From assembly GCA_019242065.1 (NCBI GenBank), contig JAFAWJ010000758.1:1-7317 (forward strand): a stretch of DNA of 7,317 nucleotides, in the 5' to 3' direction. The notes under the pieces were generated by a model, which was not told the DNA's origin, searched no databases, and worked only from the letters and a program-made list of their open reading frames with translations. Shown here piece after piece: positions 1 through 5,646 of this stretch. The number at the start of each line of letters is the position of its first letter. Position 1 is the first letter of the stretch. Source of the stretch: Chloroflexota bacterium. GTDB taxonomy: Bacteria > Chloroflexota > UBA6077 > CF-72. Position numbers and translations under genes: made by a program.

Positions 1-292
1 CGGGGCGTGCCATCGTACCACTGGTGGGTGCCGGGCACTCCGTCGTAGTCAAACTTGTTGCCGACGGGCTGCCAGGTCAGGCCGCCGTCGTCCGAACGCT
101 GGATGACCTGACCGAACCAGCCGCTTGTCTGGGATGCATAAAGTCGATTCGGATCGGCGGGTGACCCTTGAGGTGGTACATCTCCCAGCCCGCAAAATGC
201 GGCCCGCTGACGGTCCACTGGCGACGGTTGGCGTCGGAGGTCAGGATGAAGGCGCCCTTGCGCGTCCCCACGAGAACGCGTACCTGGCTCAT
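1..292 (-). pseudogene. BNR/sialidase-like beta-propeller protein, 5' part, frameshifted
   Basis: This is the N-terminal part of a protein of the WD40/YVTN/BNR-like ('exo-alpha-sialidase' or 'glycosyl hydrolase') type, which runs off the left edge. It begins [20 protein letters not shown], followed by a [14 protein letters not shown] segment. After that the reading frame fails. Moving to the next frame restores the family sequence: [18 protein letters not shown], an Asp-box (SDDGGLTW), then a [12 protein letters not shown] segment open to the edge. One missing base in the C-run at 165-167 (G on the coding strand) explains the break, since LKG-S-PADP returns if a base is added. The ATG at 292 is chosen because GAGGG (298-302) lies 5 nt upstream. 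The enzymatic role is unknown; many such proteins are simply propeller folds. It is divergent from the molybdoenzyme gene. Either a true pseudogene or a sequencing error is possible. Confidence 0.78.
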
Positions 293-602
293 GACGTCCC
301 TCATTTCACAGTTCCGTGATCCGTGCACTGGAACTTCTGGAGCGACAGATAACACCCGTCCCCGGCTCTGAGCCCGGCTTCAGATCTGTGCTTACGTCTC
401 AAGCGAGTGGGCCGCCATCTTCAGCGACTCCCGCCGCTGCGCAGTTCACACTGACACTGCCTTCCAGCGGGGACACTGGCTCGACCGCGCCCAACGCCAG
501 GCTCACAAGGTCCAATAGCTGGATGAGCTGCCGCCGGACGAGTGATTCGGTGCTCCCAGCGTTGCTGCTGATGTAAGCATCAGCAGCGGGTAGCATGGGC
601 CT
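293..602. other. Divergent intergenic region
   Basis: This 310-base region separates two divergent genes and must hold both 5' regions. It contains the GAGGG ribosome binding site of the leftward gene (298-302) and a perfect inverted repeat near its right end. The short open frames on both strands here resemble no known family and have no convincing ribosome binding sites. I see no clear -35/-10 pair. Confidence 0.6.
564..587. repeat. Perfect 10-bp inverted repeat with 4-nt loop upstream of the molybdoenzyme gene
   Basis: GCTGCTGATG and its exact reverse complement CATCAGCAGC flank TAAG. The right arm ends 15 nt before the ATG of the xanthine-dehydrogenase-like gene. No T-run follows on either strand, so an intrinsic terminator is unlikely. 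It could be an operator for a dimeric regulator or an mRNA leader hairpin; the sequence alone does not decide. Confidence 0.6.
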
Positions 603-2897
603 ATGGTTCAGGCTCCAGCGGCTTCGGAATTGGTGTCGGGCTTCCGTTTCGTCGGGCGCCGTACCAGGCGCGCCGACGCGCCGGAACGGCTCACCGGACG
701 ACTGCGTTTCACGAACGATCTCCAGATGCCTGCCGCACTGCATGTTCGCTTCGTCCGTAGCCCGCACGCCGCAGCGCGCGTCGTGCGCGTCGACGTGTCC
801 GCGGCGCTGGCCATCCCGGGCGTAGTGGCTGTGCTGACGGCGCGCGACCTACCGGTCCCGGATATTCAGGCGTCCGTCGAAGCGCGCCGCATCCTGCTTG
901 CACTGGATCACGTCCTGTATGCCGGGCACCCGGTCGCCGCGGTACTGGCCGAGTCCGAGGCACTCGCCGAGGACGGAGTGCAGGCCGTTCAGGTTGACTA
1001 CGAGCCGCAGACCGCCGCCGTGGACGTGCTGGCCGCGATGGCCCCCGACGCGCCGGTGGTCCGACAGCAGCGCGAGCAGGACCAGTCCGAGCTGGCGATC
1101 CACGGGGCCGCAACCGGCGGCCAGGCCGTGGACACCCCCGCCGGACCCAACGTTTCCAATCAGGTGCAATTTCAGCGCGGCGATGTGGAAGCTGGGTTTC
1201 GCGCAGCAGACGTCGTCCTCGAGCGCGAGTTCCGCACGGCCTGGGTGCACCAAGGCTACATAGAGCCGCAGAGCTGCACCGCCGGCGCGGACCCGCTCGG
1301 CAATTTGACGGTGTACGCCAGCACCCAGGGCATGTTCTTTGTCCGCGACCAGGTCGCGCGGACACTGGGTCTGCCCGACCACCGCGTCAAAGTAGAGGCA
1401 ATGCCGGTTGGCGGCGGCTTTGGCGGTAAAGTCGGCCTGGTTGAGCCCACGGCCGCCGCACTCGCAGTGGCGGTTGGTCGGCCGGTACGCCTGGCCTATA
1501 CGCGCATGGACGAGTTCGTCGCCGCGGACCCGGCGCCACAGAGTGTGCTCCGGGTGAAGATTGGCGCGCGGCGGGACGGCACGTTGACCACGCTGGCGGG
1601 CGAGCTCATCTTCGACGCTGGCGCCAATCCGGGTGCGCCAGTCGGGATCGCCGCGATTCTGATGGGCTCCATGTATCGGTGGCAGAACTTGCTCCTGCGC
1701 GGCACGGAAGTCTTGAGCCACAAGTCGGGCACTGGCGCCTATCGCGCGCCAGGAGCTCCGCAGGCCGCTTTTGCCCTCGAGAGTCTCGTCGACGAGGTCG
1801 CCCACGCGCTTGGCATCGACCCGTTCGATCTGCGGCTCAAAAATGCAGCGCGTGAAGGTGATCTGTTGGCTGATGGTCGGAAGTGGCCACGCATCGGCCT
1901 CGTCGAATGCCTGGAGAAGGCCGAGCCGCTGTATCGGGCGGAGTTGGCCTCGGCTGGACCTGGCGACGGAGTCGGACTCGCGCTAGGTGGTTGGCCCGGT
2001 GGACTCGAGCCCGCGGCGGCAGCCTGCCGACTCAATAGTGATGGCACCCTCCAGATTTCCGTTGGTTCCGTTGACATGACCGGCGTCAACACGACATTCG
2101 CGATCCTCGCCGCCGAGGCGTTCGGGCTGGACGATCCGTCGCAGGTGCGGGTTACGACCGTCGATACGGACGGTGCGCCGTACGCCGGTGTTTCCGGTGG
2201 CAGCAAAGTCACCTACGCCAATGGCCCGGCCGTGCTGCGTGCGGCCGAAGATGCCCGCGACCAGGTCCTCCGCATCGCGGCAGCCGAGTTGGAGGCTTCG
2301 GTCGAGGACCTGGAAATCGTCCACGGCGAAGTGCGGGTGCGGGGCGTGCCTGGCAAGTCCAGGACGCTGGCTCAGATCCAGACGCTGAGCGGCTCGTTCG
2401 CAGCCCGCTACGAGCCCGTGTACGGCCGCGGACAATCTGCCGTTACCGACAATGCCCCCGGCTTCGCCGTGCACATCGCGACGGTGCACGTGGACTCCGA
2501 CACTGGCCATGTTCAGGCGCTCCGCCACGTCTCCGCCCAGGACGTCGGCCGTGCCATCAATCTGGCTGCGGTCGAAGGGCAGATCCACGGCGGCACCGTT
2601 CAGTCTGTCGGATGGGGACTGTTCGAGCGTATGGAATTCGATGCACAGGGAAACCCGCTGGTGGGGAGTTTGATGGACTACGCGATTCCCAAGGCCAGCC
2701 AGTCGCCGAGTGTCGAGACAGCGATCGTCGAGATCCCCTCGCCGTCCGGTCCGTTCGGTGCTAAAGGTGTTGGTGAGCCGCCCGTCATCCCTGGCGCGGC
2801 GGCGCTCGCGAACGCCGTCCGCGCGGCATGTGGAGCACGTGTGACCGAGCTGCCGCTCACGTCAGAACGGGTGCGTGCCGCACTCACTCGGATGTAA
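603..2897 (+). CDS. Xanthine dehydrogenase/aldehyde oxidase family, molybdopterin-binding (large) subunit
   Basis: This 764-aa protein is full length for molybdenum-hydroxylase large subunits (about 750-800 aa). Such enzymes hydroxylate purines, aldehydes or N-heterocycles with water, normally passing electrons to FeS and FAD subunits. Residues about 14-130 form the a/b hammerhead domain (FVGRRTRRADAPERLTGRLRF). The cofactor-binding domains follow: YIEPQ (219-223), STQGM (240-244), GGGFGGK (270-276), GAYRAPGAPQ (378-387), EGQIHGG (658-664), and GVGEPP (722-727), where E725 matches the catalytic glutamate. The CoxL AYxCSFR signature is absent, so it is not a form I CO dehydrogenase; the substrate cannot be told. 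There is no signal peptide. The ATG at 603 is the first in frame and suits the family start, though its ribosome binding site is weak. No small- or medium-subunit gene adjoins it, and it appears to be transcribed alone. Confidence 0.93.
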   Translation: MVQAPAASELVSGFRFVGRRTRRADAPERLTGRLRFTNDLQMPAALHVRFVRSPHAAARVVRVDVSAALAIPGVVAVLTARDLPVPDIQASVEARRILLALDHVLYAGHPVAAVLAESEALAEDGVQAVQVDYEPQTAAVDVLAAMAPDAPVVRQQREQDQSELAIHGAATGGQAVDTPAGPNVSNQVQFQRGDVEAGFRAADVVLEREFRTAWVHQGYIEPQSCTAGADPLGNLTVYASTQGMFFVRDQVARTLGLPDHRVKVEAMPVGGGFGGKVGLVEPTAAALAVAVGRPVRLAYTRMDEFVAADPAPQSVLRVKIGARRDGTLTTLAGELIFDAGANPGAPVGIAAILMGSMYRWQNLLLRGTEVLSHKSGTGAYRAPGAPQAAFALESLVDEVAHALGIDPFDLRLKNAAREGDLLADGRKWPRIGLVECLEKAEPLYRAELASAGPGDGVGLALGGWPGGLEPAAAACRLNSDGTLQISVGSVDMTGVNTTFAILAAEAFGLDDPSQVRVTTVDTDGAPYAGVSGGSKVTYANGPAVLRAAEDARDQVLRIAAAELEASVEDLEIVHGEVRVRGVPGKSRTLAQIQTLSGSFAARYEPVYGRGQSAVTDNAPGFAVHIATVHVDSDTGHVQALRHVSAQDVGRAINLAAVEGQIHGGTVQSVGWGLFERMEFDAQGNPLVGSLMDYAIPKASQSPSVETAIVEIPSPSGPFGAKGVGEPPVIPGAAALANAVRAACGARVTELPLTSERVRAALTRM

Positions 2898-2975
2898 GGA
2901 GCGCAGGCTCTATGTGCCCGCTGGAGTCCGAGGTCTCACGGCAAACAGACTGGTCAGCGCTCGAGTAGCGGTCGC

Positions 2976-3524
2976 TCAATAGGGAAGGCAGAGCCTACGG
3001 CGTTGCGCCGAGTGGTTTGCTCGCGCGCACGAAGCACTTACGAGCCCCTTCGCCCGATATGGTGCCCGACCGATGTCGACGGTGCCGGGACTCTGATCTA
3101 CGCCCCAGACGTGGGGGCCGCGTTCAATTGTCGCAACAAGCCCAGCGTGTCCCCAGTTCGTCCAGCTCTCCACAATGTTCGTGCCGACCACCCGCAGCAG
3201 CTCGATTCCGGTGACTTCGGCGGTGATGCCCGTGGGTGCGATACCCATCACTTCGCCGCGCTGGCTACCCTTTGCACGCCAACGGATTGCCACACGATCA
3301 GCCTCGGCAATGACATCCTCCATGGTGAACTCGAGGTCGGGGAAAGCCGTGCGAAACATGGTCACAACCTGGCGACCGAAAGTCTCCGCGCTCCGCACCG
3401 TGCCAGGCAGGGCCGGGTCGTAGTGCACGAAATCGGGCGCCAGGATTTCGTCCAGAATCGCCATGTCGCCCAGGTTCCAAGCCTCGAAATACCGCCGCGC
3501 GAGCGCTTTCTCATTCTCAGTCAT
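2976..3524 (-). CDS. SnoaL-like / ester cyclase family protein (NTF2-like fold)
   Basis: This is a 182-aa SnoaL-like protein. The family has a small NTF2-like alpha+beta barrel; some members cyclise polyketides, but most are uncharacterised, so no substrate is assigned. The N-terminal helix is ENEKALARRYFEAWNLGD, followed by LAPDFVHYDPALPG, FRTAFPDLEFTMEDVIAEAD, a VAIRWRAKGSQRGEVMGIAPTG region (79-99) and IVESWTNWGHAGLV (117-130), all in the usual order. Family members usually end about 10-15 residues after this point. Here roughly 45 further Arg/Ser/Ala-rich residues follow, which is odd. The ATG at 3524 is preferred over the adjacent in-frame TTG (3527) because GAGGA (3532-3536) lies 7 nt upstream. 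Its start overlaps the stop of the upstream minus-strand ORF, and it converges with the molybdoenzyme gene. Confidence 0.87.
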   Translation of the reverse strand: MTENEKALARRYFEAWNLGDMAILDEILAPDFVHYDPALPGTVRSAETFGRQVVTMFRTAFPDLEFTMEDVIAEADRVAIRWRAKGSQRGEVMGIAPTGITAEVTGIELLRVVGTNIVESWTNWGHAGLVATIERGPHVWGVDQSPGTVDIGRAPYRAKGLVSASCARANHSAQRRRLCLPY

Positions 3525-3894
3525 CAAAATATCCTCGATATGAGACCTGGCGCACCCCAGCCGCCGGCGCGGTTAGCGTACAGCCCGGTAGGGCTGGGTC
3601 GATCTCAGCGGTCCGTGGCGCTTTTGCCAACGCCAGCAGGCCACGGTGCACCACGTTGTCTGCGCGCGAGTGATGAAAACACAGCGCCACGTGCAGGCGA
3701 TCGCCGTACGCCTCCGCCAGGCGCGCCACCAGCGGTTCAACGGCAGCTCGCCAGGATTCCCCCGCCTGTTTGACGGCGTGACCGATCCTACGGATCGAAG
3801 TCGCCGTCTCGGTCATGTGCTCAGACTCCAGCGGGGGCTCGTCCACTTGATCGCTGTGCACCACCCCGACGATCGTGGGACCCGCTGGCCGCAT
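3517..3894 (-). CDS. Hypothetical protein, coupled to the SnoaL-like gene
   Basis: This 125-aa ORF belongs to no family I recognise. Three things support it. Its codons are mostly G/C-ending. A plausible charged helix spans about residues 27-68 (from MTETATSIRRIGHAVKQAGE). Its TGA stop lies inside the ATGACTGA that also carries the start of the SnoaL-like gene, an 8-nt overlap typical of translational coupling; the GAGGA driving the downstream gene lies within its last codons. There is no signal peptide or membrane segment. The start is uncertain: ATG at 3894 gives the longest form and ATG at 3816 gives 99 aa; neither has a strong ribosome binding site. It could instead be a leader or a degraded gene. 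Confidence 0.45.
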   Translation of the reverse strand: MRPAGPTIVGVVHSDQVDEPPLESEHMTETATSIRRIGHAVKQAGESWRAAVEPLVARLAEAYGDRLHVALCFHHSRADNVVHRGLLALAKAPRTAEIDPALPGCTLTAPAAGVRQVSYRGYFDD

Positions 3895-3946
3895 TATTGT
3901 GCGGTCCGATGCCTGCTGCTCAACGGCCGAGCAGTCAACGTGCTGC

Positions 3947-3970
3947 GAGGCATTCGCTGAGGCATCCGCT
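3947..3970. repeat. Two-copy 12-bp tandem repeat
   Basis: GAGGCATTCGCT is followed directly by GAGGCATCCGCT, with one mismatch. With only two short copies it may be chance, and no function is inferred. Confidence 0.5.
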
Positions 3971-4019
3971 AAGGTGGCGTGCTGCGATGAGCTCGAGCGC
4001 AGATTTTCACTCGATCCGA

Positions 4020-4034
4020 CTTCTGCGTCAGAAG
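4020..4034. repeat. Short perfect inverted repeat
   Basis: CTTCTG and CAGAAG flank CGT, giving a 6-bp stem with a 3-nt loop. There is no T-run after it. It is small enough to occur by chance and is listed only because it is the clearest symmetry in this gene-free stretch. Confidence 0.4.
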
Positions 4035-4295
4035 CATCGCTACGTCACTTTGCGCCGGTAGGGCACATGCAGTTGTCTCGCCGCGGCGGTCGAGGTTCTG
4101 ATAGCAGCGGAACAATTTCCGTCGCTAAGCTGTTGCGCTCGGAAGTCGCAAATGTCGGCTAGCGGCGCTTCGGCGGCCCTTGCTTGAGGGGCGACGGCAC
4201 ACCGGCGGCATCACCGCGTCCGTGCGTCGATCTTGGTAGTGCGAAAGCCATGTCTTGAAGCTGGGAAATCAAAGCCTGATGCTTGTGTGCGCAGG

Positions 4296-4748
4296 TCAGC
4301 CGACCGGTCGTTCGGGCCAGGGCGCGACCGTTTCGCATCCGTACTCCTCCGGCGCCACGTCCCGTACCGTTTCGGTGAACTGCCAGCGGTGCCCAGCCAG
4401 ATCTTCGAGGGTGCATTCGCGTTCTCCGTACTCCCGGTCGGTCGGAGGCTCGATCACCTTGACTCCATGGGCGCGGGCCCGCTCGTAGTAAGCGTCAACA
4501 TTCTCGACCCGAACCTTTATCACGTGGGTGACGGTTCCCGAGTGTGGCGATCGCTGTTCTCCTCGCACATCAGCAGCGATCATCGCCCCGTCGATCCCGA
4601 TGCTCAGCTGTGCCCGGTGGCTCTCACCGATGCGGGTCCGCTCGGCGAACCCGAAGGCTGCGGTCAGCCAGATGACCGCTTCTCGCACATCCGGGTAGAC
4701 GAGCACCGGGATGATCGCGGAAGGCGGGATGGATCGGTTGCGCTTCAG
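4296..4748 (-). CDS. VOC family (glyoxalase/bleomycin-resistance fold) protein, probable CTG start
   Basis: This is a 150-aa vicinal-oxygen-chelate protein, a normal length for single-gene members that dimerise and often bind a metal. Visible family features are IPPSAIIPVLVYPDVREAV (7-25), LTAAFGFAER (29-37), SHRAQLSI (43-50), a VTHVIKVRVENVDAYYERAR stretch (73-92) and ERECTLEDLAGHRWQFTET (109-127). H44 and E111 are plausible metal ligands, which I infer only by position. Substrate is unknown. The first ATG/GTG in frame (GTG 4706) would remove the first beta strand and has no ribosome binding site. Reading on upstream gives KRNRSIPPSAIIPV, typical of the family, back to a CTG at 4748; the next codon upstream is a stop. 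An A/G-rich ribosome binding site lies just before that CTG. It follows the recombinase by 52 bp on the same strand and may share its transcript. Confidence 0.85.
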   Translation of the reverse strand: MKRNRSIPPSAIIPVLVYPDVREAVIWLTAAFGFAERTRIGESHRAQLSIGIDGAMIAADVRGEQRSPHSGTVTHVIKVRVENVDAYYERARAHGVKVIEPPTDREYGERECTLEDLAGHRWQFTETVRDVAPEEYGCETVAPWPERPVG

Positions 4749-4752
4749 TCAG

Positions 4753-4765
4753 CTTCCTTCCTTCC
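4753..4765 (-). promoter_or_regulatory. Ribosome binding site fixing a CTG start of the VOC gene
   Basis: The minus strand reads GGAAGGAAGGAAG, three repeats of an AGGA-like core, ending 4 nt before the CTG at 4748. This is the strongest ribosome binding site in this part of the window, and its spacing supports initiation at CTG rather than at GTG 4706. Confidence 0.65.
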
Positions 4766-4800
4766 GCTCAGCGCGTGACACGCCAAGAGCTGCTTGCCCG

Positions 4801-5523
4801 TCATTCCGTCAGCTCGCGCATGAGCCGGCGGGCTTCCTCGTCGCCGAGAGACAGATACGCCATCTGCAGCCGAGTCCAACCTGCTTGGCGTTGAGCGAGC
4901 GGTAGATTGCGAGTGCTGCGCACAATCTGCCGCACGCGAGCATGGCGAAACAGATGGGGATGCACAGGCGCGGCCTCACCAGCCGGACCATGCTTTGAGG
5001 GGCGCAGCGCCAAGACGCGGACATTGGCACGCTCAGACGCTTCCTTGACGATGAGCCAGGCCTGGCCGCGCTGAAGTGCGCGACGGCAACCATCCGCGTT
5101 GCGTTTACGTGAGAAGAACAGCGGTTCGTTCTCGGCGACACGCTGCTCTTTCGCCCACAGCAGCAGCTCGCCTGTGAGGCCAAGCTCAGCTCCTGGCAGG
5201 AAGACGCGCTTAACGGTCACGTTGGGATTTTTCCGGTTGGGAAGCACCAGGCTGTCACGCTGGACGTCCACCGGTCGCAGCGCGAGAACCTCGGAGATAC
5301 GGGCGCCGGTCGCCCAGAGGACGCGCAGCAGGAGTCGATCGCGTTCGCAGCTCGCTGCGGCGATGACCGCGCGCACTTCTTCGGGCGAGAGTCCTTCAGG
5401 TGGTTGCCAGTGCTTGCTGGGTATGGATCGAACAGAACGCGTCTGAGGCCTCGAATCAGACACTTCGCGCGGGATGCGGATGGCTAGAGAACGCGACCCA
5501 GAGTTCGACGCGCCCGTGGTCAC
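4801..5523 (-). CDS. Tyrosine recombinase/integrase, short form; likely cointegrate resolvase of the Tn3-type element
   Basis: This 240-aa tyrosine recombinase has a full catalytic domain. Active-site residues are R75 (ATGARISEVLAL), a beta-hairpin lysine (K98 or K105), H190 and R193 (HPHLFRH), W216 in place of the usual second histidine, and the nucleophile Y223 (LQMAYLSLGDEE). Only about 45 residues precede the catalytic domain, so most of the usual N-terminal core-binding (SAM-like) domain of XerC/D-type enzymes is lacking. Tn3-family elements often carry a divergent recombinase that resolves cointegrates at a site between it and tnpA, and position and strand here fit that role. The GTG start at 5523 is the most upstream in frame and has no ribosome binding site, but a TATGAT -10-like hexamer ends 8 nt before it, so translation may be leaderless. 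Chromosomal XerC-type or integron functions are less likely given the neighbour. Confidence 0.9.
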   Translation of the reverse strand: MTTGASNSGSRSLAIRIPREVSDSRPQTRSVRSIPSKHWQPPEGLSPEEVRAVIAAASCERDRLLLRVLWATGARISEVLALRPVDVQRDSLVLPNRKNPNVTVKRVFLPGAELGLTGELLLWAKEQRVAENEPLFFSRKRNADGCRRALQRGQAWLIVKEASERANVRVLALRPSKHGPAGEAAPVHPHLFRHARVRQIVRSTRNLPLAQRQAGWTRLQMAYLSLGDEEARRLMRELTE

Positions 5524-5531
5524 GCATCAGG

Positions 5532-5537
5532 ATCATA
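5532..5537 (-). promoter_or_regulatory. Possible -10 element of the recombinase gene
   Basis: The minus strand reads TATGAT, one mismatch from TATAAT, with 8 nt between it and the GTG start. Transcription would begin at or next to the start codon. No TTGACA-like -35 is seen 16-18 bp upstream, so the call is weak. Confidence 0.35.
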
Positions 5538-5630
5538 CACAAGGCACTTTGTGTCCGTTTCGCACGGTGACCTCGTCCGGCTGGGCTGCGCCCAGTGACG
5601 CACGTACGCTGGGACGCCACCGCCTGTCCC

Positions 5631-5637
5631 AAAGGAG
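5631..5637 (+). promoter_or_regulatory. Ribosome binding site of tnpA
   Basis: AAAGGAG lies 9 nt before the GTG at 5647 but only 3 nt before the in-frame GTG at 5641. This spacing selects 5647 as the start. The site abuts the right arm of the 5610-5631 inverted repeat, so an mRNA hairpin there could limit access to it. Confidence 0.7.
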
Positions 5638-5646
5638 CCGGTGTTC

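Larger units (their letters stand above)
3895..4295. other. Gene-poor stretch between two minus-strand genes
   Basis: These 401 bases hold no convincing gene; the open frames here lack family resemblance and ribosome binding sites. Visible structure is minor. There is a two-copy 12-bp tandem repeat (3947-3970), a 6-bp hairpin with a 3-nt loop (4020-4034), and a 5-bp stem (CCGCA/TGCGG, 3889-3904) across the possible start of the upstream-most minus ORF. The stretch should contain the promoter of the leftward pair and the 3' end of the VOC transcript. I see no T-tailed terminator, and no terminal inverted repeat that I can prove. Confidence 0.5.
5524..5646. promoter_or_regulatory. Candidate resolution site and divergent promoter region of the Tn3-type transposon
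   Basis: The region between the recombinase and transposase genes carries three inverted repeats in about 95 bases. ACACAA-6 bp-TTGTGT (5537-5554) has the arm and spacer geometry of a tyrosine-recombinase core site. CTGGGC-TGC-GCCCAG (5581-5595) is a perfect hairpin. TGGGAC-10 bp-GTCCCA (5610-5631) runs into the tnpA ribosome binding site. GCTGGG also recurs directly 28 bp apart (5580 and 5608). Known TnpI sites combine an inverted core with accessory repeats; assignment here is by position and symmetry only. Confidence 0.5.

Noticed and set aside
399..767. Minus-strand open frame of 122 codons across the divergent region
   Set aside because: Half is antisense to the molybdoenzyme N-terminus, there is no ribosome binding site, and the remainder is low-complexity Ala/Val/Gly sequence.
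849..1805. Long open frame on the minus strand (318 codons), and others inside 603-2897
   Set aside because: It is wholly antisense to the molybdoenzyme gene, which has clear family motifs throughout. Long antisense frames are expected in GC-rich coding DNA, and the product resembles no family.
2905..2996. 7-bp inverted repeat (AGGCTCT/AGAGCCT) spanning the convergent gap as a terminator
   Set aside because: The arms are about 78 bases apart, short, and not followed by a T-run; chance is sufficient.
3003..3773. Plus-strand open frame of 256 codons
   Set aside because: It is antisense to the SnoaL-like gene, whose family motifs are clear; the product is Arg/Pro-rich and unrecognisable.
4188..4225. 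GGGG-starting sequence as a possible left terminal inverted repeat of the transposon
   Set aside because: Only the leading G-run is suggestive; the rest does not match a Tn3 terminus I know, and the right end is outside the window for comparison.
4233..4778. Plus-strand open frame of 181 codons
   Set aside because: It is antisense to the VOC gene, which has motif support.
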